A DNA stretch of 64,000 nucleotides, from NCBI GenBank assembly GCA_018433525.1, contig JAHDRA010000006.1, positions 1 through 64,000 on the forward strand, in the 5' to 3' direction. Source of the DNA: Paludibacteraceae bacterium (GTDB lineage Bacteria; Bacteroidota; Bacteroidia; Bacteroidales; Paludibacteraceae). Shown here one piece after another: positions 43,772-53,136 of the stretch. The notes beneath the pieces were generated by a model, which was not told where the DNA came from, ran no database searches, and saw nothing but the letters and a program-made list of their open reading frames with translations. The first letter of the stretch is position 1; each line of letters opens with the position of its first letter. A program made the position numbers and the translations under genes.

Positions 43772-44731
43772 TTATTCGTTCTTCATTTTTTTCATTTCTT
43801 CCACAAAATTACCGAGCACATTCTCTATTGTTATTTTTTCACATTCCATTTTTGTAAGTTGTTTTGCCCATTTTACGCGTAAGTCAGTTCTGCTTCCTTC
43901 GCCGGAATTGTTGTATTCGTAATACCGAGCTGTTTTTTCATTTTCAGGATTCTTCCAGTTGTGCCAACCGGCAGGTGCGATTCCTTTGGGTAAAATGCAA
44001 TTCATAAAAACGGTCATGGCATAAGGTCGCCACGGACGTCCCAGATAAACAGCATTGACAGAATCGGCAAGAGAAACGGTACAATTGTTGAAAATAAATC
44101 CGTAAGGGATATTCTGTGGTGTACTGGCTGCTGTAATGAAGGAATTTCGTTTGCAGTAAATCTGACATTTCTCAAACCAACAAGTAGCCGGTCCAAAAAT
44201 AAAATCGGTTGTTCCTTCAATATAACAGTTTTCAAAATACTGACGTGAATTTTCGCGTCCGGCATAAACAGTATCCTGATTTCCCAAAAAACGGCAATTC
44301 AGAAAAACGATTCTGTCTCCTTCCACATGCAAAGCTACCGCTTGAGCCACAGGTGCAGCAGCATTTTCAACCGTCAAATTTTCAACCAGCATATCGTTAC
44401 CACAAATTTTTAACGTATAGGTTTTAAATGTTCCCATGTTGTTGATTTTTGCATGGTCGTCAAAACTAATAACAGTTTTGTCTCTGTCTTCCCCAATCAA
44501 GCGGATGTTGCAAATATGAGTCGGTATTTCGATTTTCTCCTTGTAACATCCGTTTTTTATGTAAATGGTAACCCAGCCATCCGGATTAAAAGCCCGAACA
44601 GAATCTATGGCTTGCTGAATATTTCTAAAATCGCCTGTGCCGTTTATATCCACCACAATAGTCTTCTCGGCATGGGACCATCCAGAAAAACCCATGAAAA
44701 AAATCAACAATATTGGAAAAAACTTTTTCAT
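43772..44731 (-). CDS. CE8 pectin methylesterase
   Basis: 319 residues from the ATG at 44731, where a signal peptide begins (MKKFFPILLIFFMGFSGWSHA). The longer frame from 44794 would overlap the previous gene by 50 bases. CE8 motifs are complete: GTGDFRNIQQAID, GNQDTVYAG (acid/base Asp), GTTDFIFGPA (nucleophile Asp) and YLGRPWRPYAMT (Arg, Trp). It removes methyl esters from homogalacturonan so that pectate lyases can act. It is a single-domain enzyme without a T9SS tail and is probably periplasmic. It follows the PL1 gene at 44745 by 13 bases. Confidence 0.93.
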   Translation of the reverse strand: MKKFFPILLIFFMGFSGWSHAEKTIVVDINGTGDFRNIQQAIDSVRAFNPDGWVTIYIKNGCYKEKIEIPTHICNIRLIGEDRDKTVISFDDHAKINNMGTFKTYTLKICGNDMLVENLTVENAAAPVAQAVALHVEGDRIVFLNCRFLGNQDTVYAGRENSRQYFENCYIEGTTDFIFGPATCWFEKCQIYCKRNSFITAASTPQNIPYGFIFNNCTVSLADSVNAVYLGRPWRPYAMTVFMNCILPKGIAPAGWHNWKNPENEKTARYYEYNNSGEGSRTDLRVKWAKQLTKMECEKITIENVLGNFVEEMKKMKNE

Positions 44732-44744
44732 TTTTATCCACAAT

Positions 44745-46157
44745 TTATTTATTGGACAAAGCATTGGTATATTCCGATTTGGTGATTTTTTCAACCAAAC
44801 TGTTCAAATAAACTTCCAAATAAGTATAACCTTCTTCGTTTATATCGGTAGCAAATTTGCCGGGATAATTTTTTTCGAGCCATCCATCAGGAATCCCATC
44901 CTGATTGGTGTCAGGATAGGGCTCTGTAGAACGATAAACAGGCCAGCCACCCACATCATTTTGAGAATCGATAATACCGGGTCTGCCATTAATCGAACCT
45001 TTATAAGTTGCTTTTCCTTTCTGCGTTTCTTTCACAATTCGTTTATCCACAGCATCTCTTCTGAATGAAGCTCCTGCAAATTGCAATACTTTTTTGAAAG
45101 CAACCTCCGCAGATTGTTCAATAATAGGCGTACATTCAAAAGGATGTGTTGCCTTACAAAGCTGTTTGTTAACACCTTCGGCATAAGACACACATTCCCA
45201 GTTGTCTTTTTTACATTCTGGGCAACCATACACAAAATTCTTATCAATAAAATATTGTCCATAGCCGGGAGAAACCATTTCAGGGTGACTATCCATATCC
45301 ACATGCGTAATTCTGAATCTGACCGATGGTTTGGTGGCAGGTCCATATTTGAAATAATTTCCAACAATGTTGTATTTTCCGTTTTCGCCGCCATAAGAAC
45401 TATTGTCGCCCCAGTCGTAAATCACATTATTTCTGAAATCGACGCGTTCTTCATCAATGGAAGTATTGTATTTCAATCCTTCCCGTCTCCAACCGTTAAA
45501 TCGTGGATTGCGACTTAAGTTATGCGCAATCAGATTGTGATGAAAACTTGCATTTTTGCCACCCCAAATTCCGCCGTATCCATGTGGACCTTTTGCATGT
45601 CCGGCATTATTCAAGGATTCTGAAACAATACACCATTGCAAGGTGAAATCTTCGTTTGTGTAAAAAGAAGCACACTCATCAATGCTCCAACTCATGGAGC
45701 AATGGTCTATTATCACGTTTTTACAATCCCTTCCACCAACAGCATCGCTTTCATTGTGCAATATTTCATTCCCTAATCTAAAGCGAATAAAACGAATAAT
45801 AACGTTATCAGCCGCTATAAAAACATCATGATTTTTAATACAAATTCCGTCGCCGGGTGCACTTTGCCCGGCTATTGTCAAATCAGGTTCTTTGATGGTT
45901 AATGTTTTTGTCAACGGAATGATTCCCGAAACCTTAAAAAGAATGGTTCTTGCACCTTTTTGATTGACAGCCCAACGCAGCGTACCTTCCGAATTATCGT
46001 CGGCAAGCGAAGTTACAAAAAGCACTTTTCCTCCCCGTCCACCGGAAGCAAATACTCCGCCTCCACAAGCTCCGGGAAAGGCCGGTATCTGAGCGGAAGC
46101 AGAAATACCAACCGTAAAAAGACAACACACAAAAACCAATTCTTTAAAGATTTTCAT
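44745..46157 (-). CDS. PL1-type pectate lyase, single domain
   Basis: 470 residues with a signal peptide (MKIFKELVFVCCLFTVGISASA). The beta-helix starts at FPGACGGGVFASGGRGGKVLFVTSLADDNSEGTLRWAV and continues through LTIAGQSAPGDGICIKN, NVIIRFIRFRLG and IIDHCSMSWSIDECASFY. HHNLIAHNLSRNPRFNG carries the Arg expected to be catalytic. There is no T9SS tail, unlike its paralogue upstream (46169-47878), to which it is clearly related. A periplasmic counterpart for imported oligomers is likely. The C-terminal part holds DTNQDGIPDGW, a Ca-binding-like loop. Confidence 0.9.
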   Translation of the reverse strand: MKIFKELVFVCCLFTVGISASAQIPAFPGACGGGVFASGGRGGKVLFVTSLADDNSEGTLRWAVNQKGARTILFKVSGIIPLTKTLTIKEPDLTIAGQSAPGDGICIKNHDVFIAADNVIIRFIRFRLGNEILHNESDAVGGRDCKNVIIDHCSMSWSIDECASFYTNEDFTLQWCIVSESLNNAGHAKGPHGYGGIWGGKNASFHHNLIAHNLSRNPRFNGWRREGLKYNTSIDEERVDFRNNVIYDWGDNSSYGGENGKYNIVGNYFKYGPATKPSVRFRITHVDMDSHPEMVSPGYGQYFIDKNFVYGCPECKKDNWECVSYAEGVNKQLCKATHPFECTPIIEQSAEVAFKKVLQFAGASFRRDAVDKRIVKETQKGKATYKGSINGRPGIIDSQNDVGGWPVYRSTEPYPDTNQDGIPDGWLEKNYPGKFATDINEEGYTYLEVYLNSLVEKITKSEYTNALSNK

Positions 46158-46168
46158 TTTGAAAAATA

Positions 46169-47878
46169 TTATGGTTCAACTATCAAAAGTGTTGGAAGAA
46201 TTATTCCGTCTTCCATTTTAACTTTTACAATATAAATTCCGGCATTTAGCTGCTGCATGGTAAATGAAACTTCTGTTCCATTCGTTTCCTTTTCGGAAAT
46301 TTTTGCACCGCTCAAGGTATAGAATTCAACTTTATTGATTTTTTCAGCAGCTTTGATATTCAAATTTCCCGATTTGAAAGGATTGGGATAAATGCGCAAA
46401 GAAGAATTTGCATATACTTCATTTACAGCAGTATTTGCATCCAAATATTGTCGATTTACGACTGGTGCAGCCAATTCGTTCAAATAAACTTCAACATTAG
46501 TGTATTGTCCGTCAATCGTTTTTGTACTTCCATCTGAAGCATCATTTGGATTCAAGCCCTTTGCCGTTTCCCAATCGTCAGGCATGCCATCGCCATCGGT
46601 ATCCGTTGGAACAGTTGCCGGATCATAAGTATATTCGGGCCAACCGCCAACATCTGCCTGAGAATCAATAAAACCACCGGTGCTTCCATTGCTTCCTTGT
46701 GTAACCGTAACAGTTCCATTCACCACATTATCAATTATTCGTGTATCCACTGCATCACGCTTTAAACTGGCACCGGCAAAAGCCGTTACGCTCAAATAAG
46801 CACTGTCGGCACGTTGCAATCTCAAATAAGGCGGAAAATCAAAAGGAACCTCTGATTTAATCGTATCGGAATAAGTTCCAACAGGTTGAAATCCCAACCA
46901 GTTATTATCGGTAACACTGGGTGTATTGATCATAATGTTTCCGCTTAAATGGAAATGTCCCCAAACGCCTTTTGGTTGGCTATTCGTTCCGTCATCAGCA
47001 TTTGGACTGAAAATTCTATAACTTGTAGAACCGCTACTTCGGGCTATGCCGGAGCGGTAATAATTATTCATCATGTTATAATAGCCTCCTTCACCTCCAT
47101 AGCCGGAATTGCTTCCCCAATTGTAAATGACATTATTTGTAAAATTAACTCTTTCAGTTGATGGACTATTTGAATATCTGCTTCCACAAAAACGTGGATT
47201 CCTGCTATCGTGAAAAGCCAATAAATTATGATGAAAAGTAGCAGGCGCCCCGCCCCAAATTCCAGCATAACCATGTGTACCTTTTCCGTGAACAGATTTT
47301 CTCAGACTTTCAGCTATTACACACCATTGAAGTGTGAAGTTCTTGTTATCGTAAAAAGATGAACATTCATCAATACTCCAACTCATGGAACAATGATCAA
47401 TAATGATATTGCTTTGATTACGCCCCCAAATGGCATCGGCTCCATCCCAACTGTAAGAAGTGTTTCCTGCGGCCGCTTCATCGCCCATTCGAAAACGTAT
47501 AAAACGAATAATCACGTTACTTGCCTGTATTACCACCGGATAATTTTTCAGACAAATTCCATCACCTGGAGCACTTTGGCCGGCAATGGTCAGATTCCCG
47601 TTTTTTATCCTGAGTTCGGAAGTAAGCGGAATAATTCCGGCGACTTTGAACATAATGATTCTTGCACCCGACTGATTAATAGCCCAGCGCAATGTGCCCG
47701 TTGTCCCGTCATCGGTGAGTTTGGTTACATAAAGAATTTTTCCTCCGCGTCCGCCGGTAGTGTACATGCCGTCGCCTTCAGCACCGGGAAAAGCCAGGAT
47801 TTGGGCAAATATCTGTAACAAAAAAATGTTTGAAACTAAAACACACAAAATTGTTAAAATTCTATTTTTCCTCATCAT
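46169..47878 (-). CDS. PL1-type pectate lyase with T9SS tail
   Basis: 569 residues with a signal peptide. It shares the lyase core with the next gene: FPGAEGDGMYTTGGRGGKILYVT, LTIAGQSAPGDGICLKN, IIDHCSMSWSIDECSSFYD and HHNLLAFHDSRNPRFCG. DTDGDGMPDDWETAKGLNPNDASDG is a Ca-binding-like loop before the end. The C-terminal IYPNPFKSGNLNIKA...LPTLLIVEP is a T9SS sorting domain, so this copy is exported through the outer membrane. It starts 1 base after the CE8 gene upstream and ends 11 bases before its paralogue. Confidence 0.91.
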   Translation of the reverse strand: MMRKNRILTILCVLVSNIFLLQIFAQILAFPGAEGDGMYTTGGRGGKILYVTKLTDDGTTGTLRWAINQSGARIIMFKVAGIIPLTSELRIKNGNLTIAGQSAPGDGICLKNYPVVIQASNVIIRFIRFRMGDEAAAGNTSYSWDGADAIWGRNQSNIIIDHCSMSWSIDECSSFYDNKNFTLQWCVIAESLRKSVHGKGTHGYAGIWGGAPATFHHNLLAFHDSRNPRFCGSRYSNSPSTERVNFTNNVIYNWGSNSGYGGEGGYYNMMNNYYRSGIARSSGSTSYRIFSPNADDGTNSQPKGVWGHFHLSGNIMINTPSVTDNNWLGFQPVGTYSDTIKSEVPFDFPPYLRLQRADSAYLSVTAFAGASLKRDAVDTRIIDNVVNGTVTVTQGSNGSTGGFIDSQADVGGWPEYTYDPATVPTDTDGDGMPDDWETAKGLNPNDASDGSTKTIDGQYTNVEVYLNELAAPVVNRQYLDANTAVNEVYANSSLRIYPNPFKSGNLNIKAAEKINKVEFYTLSGAKISEKETNGTEVSFTMQQLNAGIYIVKVKMEDGIILPTLLIVEP

Positions 47879-47879
47879 T

Positions 47880-50800
47880 TTATTTTATTAAAACTTTTGC
47901 TGTTTTAATGCTTTCGTTATTCACCACATTTACAATCCACAATCCTTTATCCAATGAAATTTCATCATCTCCGGATATTTCCTTAACAAAAGATAAAGAG
48001 CCATTTACGGAATAAATTTTTATTTTGGAAGGATTTTTTACATTTGAAATAAAGACTTTGCTCCCAACTGAAAATATCCGAACAAAATCATCTTTCTTTT
48101 GCAGTGAAACACTTGCATTAATATCATTAGATTTTAAAGTGTTTATTGGATCCCAATTATCAGTTCCTTTTGTAAAATTGAAAGTAGTAATTTCTGTTCC
48201 GTCGCTTAAAACCGGTTCTGTAAGCACTTTTGACCAAGAAACGCGAGAAGCAGAATTATCAACTCCAGATTTTTCTATGGTGTTGTACTCGTAAACCTTA
48301 TCGGAAGTTCCACCCAAAGAATTATTCCATCCGGCCGGGACAATCAAGGATTGCCCGTCAAAACTCGGATTATTTGTAGTTTCAATGGTTGTAGAGTAAA
48401 ATACCACTTCGCTGGTAGTTGGTTGCCACGGACGGCCAAAGTATCCGGGTTTGGAGCGATAAAGTGAAGCTGTCTCCACAGAAGGAATCGCCGAAGTTAT
48501 ATTGCATTCATACATTAAAAATCCGCGAGCAGAATTTTGTTGTGCAGCTGTAATGTAAGCAACATCCGAGCTTGCTTCACTTGTATTCATTGCTAAATCG
48601 GTTTGGTAGCAAGTCAATGTCATCCCTCCAAACAAGTAATCGGTGGCACCCATAAGTACGCCCTTATAAACAGCAATTCTGGCGCCTTCAGCTCCATAAA
48701 ATGAATCCTGACGACCAACAACTCGACATTTGTTTAAAATTGCCCTATCGGCACTTGCCGTAAATGCAATAGCTGCAGCTCTTTCTACAAAGTTCTTATT
48801 CTGTACATCCGTACTCCCGTAAGTTGTAGGACGGGTACCCTTTCCTCCGGTTGACCATTCCTGAACTACATCTTCCGATTCTTTTCTTGAAATATATTGA
48901 TTAAAAGAATTTTCAAAAATTATATTGTCAGCTCTGAAACCGGAAGCTGAGACTACCACTGTTGCATTCCAGTAAGAACCGTTAGTTGTGCCACTTCCGG
49001 TATTTGAATAAGTTGTATAACCATTTTCCTTATTGACTCTCAGAACATCTGCATTCCATTTTTGGTCGGTGCCCATGCTGAAATAATTGTATCCGTGTCC
49101 ATAATACGAAGTAATTCTCACAGCATTTTCATCAATATCCACACCTTTGTTTAAAAGAGCAATACTTGGTGTTGTAGAAGCATTAACCAAAGTAACGTTT
49201 GGAATATCAATCACCAACATTTCTTCGTAATTTCCGGGATCTATCATTATTTTTACAGTATCTGTATTTTCACGCGTCATACAACGAACGGCAGCTAATG
49301 CGTCATTGATACTCTGATATTCCTTATCGGTTCCAACCGTTATTATTGGCTTGTAGGTTACAGATTTTACCATTTTAATTTCAGTTAAATAGGTGGTCGT
49401 TCCTGTAACATTAGCAATGGTCATGTAACCGGGAGTAGATTCCGCATAAACAAATTCGTGCGATTCAATGCGGTTGGTACTTCCGCTGTTGGTAGAAATT
49501 TCACTTCCTCCATCCACAGTGAACTTGGCAGAATAATAGTAATAAACTATCATTTTTTCACCGGGTGAAACAGGAACTTTAGCCGTTGCATTACCTGTGA
49601 GTACCAAATGTCCCTTCGATTTTTCATTGTAAACCGAACCGGTAAACAACATTCCTTTATAAGCCGTTGTAACACCACTTGTAATGGTGGCATCATCAAA
49701 AGACCAATCCGTAACGGGAATAAACGATAAATCTTTTGAAGTTTCGGTCCCATTTACTTTTAAGTTTGACGTAAGTCCCAATTGTACAGGATATTCGTCC
49801 AAACCACTGCACGAAATGGAATAGACTCCATCACGCAACTGAATATTATTCAAATCGGTGAAAGAATAAACATAACCCGATTCATTCAGGTTGGAGAAAG
49901 TAACAGAAAGTTTGGAAAGTTGCGTAGCGTCTAAACCGTTAATATTTAACAAAACAGTATAAACCGGCTTAGCTACAAATACAATATCGGTATTAATATC
50001 TGAAGAGATATTTACATTATTGTTGGAGATATAATAATCATTTACACCTGTAGCAGAAATCGTATAATCGCAATTTGCTTCCAACTGAACAGAATAAGTC
50101 CCGGCAGAAGCATTCACTACAGGTTTGGGGACATAAATTCTGGTATCAGAAGGAGTAAAAATTAATCCTAATTTCGCCAGTTTTTCGGAAGGCAATCCAG
50201 TAATATTCCCACTTAATGTGTAAAGTGTAACTTTTAAGATAACAGGATTATAAGTTGTATTTCCACTCACCGACAAAGGGTCGGAATTGGATATAATATA
50301 GCCGTTGGCATTACTGAGACTTAAAGAATAAGTGTATCCTGCAGGCAGATTTATGGAATAGTTGTTAGAAGCATCAGGAGCTACTGACCAAACCTTTCCG
50401 GCAGCATTGGTAAAATTAATCGTGTATCCTGAAGGTATATCCGAAGCGTTGGTCAAATCAAACGTACCACTGACGGAAACATACGTGGCAGGTTTTCTCA
50501 AAATTCTGTAATAAAATGGTTTATCAACGGAATCATAAATTTTATATACCCCCGCTTTCTTTGCTACAAATTTATATATTTCCGGTGATGAAGTTAAAGA
50601 AACGATGTCTTTCTGAGAATTATCCGACGTATATTCAAAAGTCATTTTCCCGGTTCCATTTTGAGATTTGGCATAAATGGTAACCTCATCGTCTTCGTTT
50701 AAATTTAAGCTTAAATATCTTCCGGTAGCAGCGCTGGCATTAACATAAAGATATCCGGTTAAAGTTTCTGAAGTTGAAGCTACCGTTACCGGAACACCAT

Positions 50801-51095
50801 TTGAATCGTAACGCGTAAGATTGGTATTGGATGTTCTCAAGCGGTCGCTTGTAGAAGAAGTACTGGTCCAGCTTAAAATACCGACGGTAAATGAGCTGGG
50901 TAAATTTTTCCCTGTGGTTCCGGGTGTTACGCCCGGATACCAACTATTAATTGTTGCTTCATCCAACATGTTGTTGTAAATAGTAGGATCGAATTGTGCC
51001 GCACCAAAATCCCAAACATCTATTTTGGTTTGAGCCTTTATAATTGAAAAACCTACAAAGAAGAATAATAGCAGAAAGTAAAATATTTTTTTCAT
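47880..51095 (-). CDS. Large multidomain CE8 pectin methylesterase, T9SS-secreted
   Basis: 1071 residues with a signal peptide. The N-terminal region (about 22-200, KIDVWDFGAAQFDP...) has a sandwich with RYLSLNLNEDDEVTIYA and AGVYKIYD, resembling the secreted protein at 42905. Three Ig/carboxypeptidase-regulatory-like repeats follow (about 205-470; VSGTFDLTN, LSGNITGLP, VLLNINGLD). A further beta domain comes next, then CE8 (about 580-960). GRQDSFYGAEG, ATDYLFGG and YFGRPWQPTT hold the catalytic residues. The last 80 residues look like a T9SS sorting domain (KIKIYSVNGS...KTAKVLIK). It should act on polymer at the cell surface. Confidence 0.9.
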   Translation of the reverse strand: MKKIFYFLLLFFFVGFSIIKAQTKIDVWDFGAAQFDPTIYNNMLDEATINSWYPGVTPGTTGKNLPSSFTVGILSWTSTSSTSDRLRTSNTNLTRYDSNGVPVTVASTSETLTGYLYVNASAATGRYLSLNLNEDDEVTIYAKSQNGTGKMTFEYTSDNSQKDIVSLTSSPEIYKFVAKKAGVYKIYDSVDKPFYYRILRKPATYVSVSGTFDLTNASDIPSGYTINFTNAAGKVWSVAPDASNNYSINLPAGYTYSLSLSNANGYIISNSDPLSVSGNTTYNPVILKVTLYTLSGNITGLPSEKLAKLGLIFTPSDTRIYVPKPVVNASAGTYSVQLEANCDYTISATGVNDYYISNNNVNISSDINTDIVFVAKPVYTVLLNINGLDATQLSKLSVTFSNLNESGYVYSFTDLNNIQLRDGVYSISCSGLDEYPVQLGLTSNLKVNGTETSKDLSFIPVTDWSFDDATITSGVTTAYKGMLFTGSVYNEKSKGHLVLTGNATAKVPVSPGEKMIVYYYYSAKFTVDGGSEISTNSGSTNRIESHEFVYAESTPGYMTIANVTGTTTYLTEIKMVKSVTYKPIITVGTDKEYQSINDALAAVRCMTRENTDTVKIMIDPGNYEEMLVIDIPNVTLVNASTTPSIALLNKGVDIDENAVRITSYYGHGYNYFSMGTDQKWNADVLRVNKENGYTTYSNTGSGTTNGSYWNATVVVSASGFRADNIIFENSFNQYISRKESEDVVQEWSTGGKGTRPTTYGSTDVQNKNFVERAAAIAFTASADRAILNKCRVVGRQDSFYGAEGARIAVYKGVLMGATDYLFGGMTLTCYQTDLAMNTSEASSDVAYITAAQQNSARGFLMYECNITSAIPSVETASLYRSKPGYFGRPWQPTTSEVVFYSTTIETTNNPSFDGQSLIVPAGWNNSLGGTSDKVYEYNTIEKSGVDNSASRVSWSKVLTEPVLSDGTEITTFNFTKGTDNWDPINTLKSNDINASVSLQKKDDFVRIFSVGSKVFISNVKNPSKIKIYSVNGSLSFVKEISGDDEISLDKGLWIVNVVNNESIKTAKVLIK

Positions 51096-51133
51096 TGGTA
51101 TTTTTTTAAAATTTATTGATAAGGTATGTCTCT

Positions 51134-52300
51134 TTATTTATTCAGCAATACACTCACCATTATAAAAGGGGCAACCGCTTTCGGGTCATTGTCCCTGATG
51201 GGTTCGGAAATGTAATATTCATAACTGCCGTCGCGATAATTTTTTTCGCCACCCAAACCGGCTACAGCACAGGCATTTTTCAATGAAATAGTTCCATCAG
51301 AATTTTCGACAATAAAAGTTTTTACAAATTGCTTGTAGGCTTTTTTACCTTTCTTGAGAAATTCTTTGGGCAAATAACCTTTTTGCGCTCCTTTTACCCA
51401 AGTATAAATAAACATGGCAGAACCGCTCGATTCGACATAATTTCCCTTTTCATTGATTTTATCCGTAACCTGAAACCACATTCCTGTTTTCGGATCACGA
51501 TATTTGTCGAGCGAGTAGCACAAATCAGTCAAAACTTTAATTATTTCGGGTCGTTTTGGATGATTTTCAGGTAAGAAATCCAGCACATCCACTATTGCCA
51601 TTGCATACCAGCCCATGCTTCTGCTCCAGAAATTGGGTGAAGTTCCTTTCACAGGGTCAGCCCATTTTTGTTGGCGACTCTCATCCCAACCGTGATAATA
51701 CAGCCCGGTGGCAGGATCATAACAATGTTTAGCAATGAGCAGAATTTGAAAAGCTACTTCGTCAAATAATGCCGGTTCATTAAACCGGTAAGCATATTCA
51801 GCCAAAAAAGGTGAAGCCATATAAATACCATCCAGCCACATTTGATGCGGATAAATCTTTTTGTGCCAAAAACCGCCTTCGCTGGTGCGAGGCTGCGTGT
51901 TTATCTGGCTACGAAGTAATTCAATAGCTTTTTTGTATTTTTCATCTTTAGTTTTTTCATATAAAGTGAAAAGGAATTTGCCAGAGTTAATTCGATCCAA
52001 ATTGTATTCTTCAAGTTTGTACCCTTTTATTTGTCCATTTTCCTCAATAATGGTATCGGCATAACTTTTGGCATACTGAAAATATTTTTCATCGCCGGTC
52101 TTTTCCCAGACTTTTAGAAAAGCCTGCAATTCAAGCCCGTTGCAATAATCCCATTTCAGTTTTTTTGAAAAATCAAGCATCCAGCTTTCAGGATTACGTT
52201 TCATTTCCGAATCAGCCATTCGAACGTAATATTTTGATTCTTTTGGAGTTAAACTGAAGCACGTTAATGAAAATATTACCAGCAAATAAAGTTTTCTCAT
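51134..52300 (-). CDS. GH105 unsaturated rhamnogalacturonyl/galacturonyl hydrolase
   Basis: 388 residues with an N-terminal signal peptide (MRKLYLLVIFSLTCFSLT). The alpha/alpha-barrel shows KIYPHQMWLDGIYMASPFLAEYA, holding the Asp expected to be catalytic, plus GLYYHGWDESRQQKWADPVKGTSPNFWSRSMGWYAMAIVDVL and ESSGSAMFIYTWVKGA. These match YteR/YesR-type enzymes. It removes 4,5-unsaturated uronic acid from the non-reducing end of lyase products, making it the partner of the PL1 enzymes. It is probably periplasmic. Confidence 0.94.
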   Translation of the reverse strand: MRKLYLLVIFSLTCFSLTPKESKYYVRMADSEMKRNPESWMLDFSKKLKWDYCNGLELQAFLKVWEKTGDEKYFQYAKSYADTIIEENGQIKGYKLEEYNLDRINSGKFLFTLYEKTKDEKYKKAIELLRSQINTQPRTSEGGFWHKKIYPHQMWLDGIYMASPFLAEYAYRFNEPALFDEVAFQILLIAKHCYDPATGLYYHGWDESRQQKWADPVKGTSPNFWSRSMGWYAMAIVDVLDFLPENHPKRPEIIKVLTDLCYSLDKYRDPKTGMWFQVTDKINEKGNYVESSGSAMFIYTWVKGAQKGYLPKEFLKKGKKAYKQFVKTFIVENSDGTISLKNACAVAGLGGEKNYRDGSYEYYISEPIRDNDPKAVAPFIMVSVLLNK

Positions 52301-52344
52301 TGATAATCGGTCTTTTAAATTAAAAATAAACTTATTTTAAAAAT

Positions 52345-53136
52345 TCATTTTTTAAAAATTTTCTCAAATCCTTTGATTTTTTGAGTTGCAACTTCTTTTA
52401 CAAACATTTCGGCTACCGTTCGAGCTCCAGCTTCATTGAAATGAGTATTGTCATCCAATCCATTGGGATACAGGCGACTAATACCCGGCGCTATTTTATG
52501 GAAATATTTTTTTGAACCTTCTACACCTTCGTGTTGCAACCATTCAGAAGTGAGTTTTTCTAAATCGATCATTGGAACCCGATAATCTCGAGCAACACTG
52601 CGTATAATTTCGGGGTAACTGCCGTGTGTTGGTACAAGGCGACCTGTGTTGTCGAAATTTCTTCGGGCTACCGGAGTACAAAGAACAGGAGTCGCACCTT
52701 TCAATCTTACTTCGGCAACAAATGCCACAAAATTCAGCCTGAATTGCGCCGGATTGGTATAACGACCCGTTTTTTCTACAGACTCGTCATTGTGTCCAAA
52801 TTGAATAATCACAAAATCACCTTTTTCGGTATTGTTCAATAACTCTGTCCACAATCCTTCTTCTATAAACGATCTGGTACTTCTGCCATTTCTGGCATAA
52901 TTTTTCACCAAAGCCTTATCGTTGAGCAATTCGGGCAATAATTGTCCCCATCCCCGCTCAAGAAAAGGTTCTTCATAAGATTTTCCCGTCAAACTGTCAA
53001 AAACTGTTTTATACAGCACCTTATCGGCCATTGTAGAATCACCTGCCATCAAAACCTTGACAGGTTTAGGTGCTGAAGCAAGAAAAAACAACATCAAAAC
53101 ACCAAGAATCGTAATTGCTGAGAACCTGAACTTCAT
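52345..53136 (-). CDS. CE12-type rhamnogalacturonan acetylesterase
   Basis: 263 residues with a signal peptide. SGNH-hydrolase blocks are clear: block I VLMAGDSTMADK (Ser nucleophile), block II YARNGRSTRSF, block III FGHNDE, and block V DDNTHFNEAGA (Asp and His). It takes acetyl groups off rhamnogalacturonan I so that lyases or hydrolases can reach the backbone. The start codon overlaps the GH28 stop by 4 bases, so the two are likely translationally coupled. Confidence 0.92.
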   Translation of the reverse strand: MKFRFSAITILGVLMLFFLASAPKPVKVLMAGDSTMADKVLYKTVFDSLTGKSYEEPFLERGWGQLLPELLNDKALVKNYARNGRSTRSFIEEGLWTELLNNTEKGDFVIIQFGHNDESVEKTGRYTNPAQFRLNFVAFVAEVRLKGATPVLCTPVARRNFDNTGRLVPTHGSYPEIIRSVARDYRVPMIDLEKLTSEWLQHEGVEGSKKYFHKIAPGISRLYPNGLDDNTHFNEAGARTVAEMFVKEVATQKIKGFEKIFKK

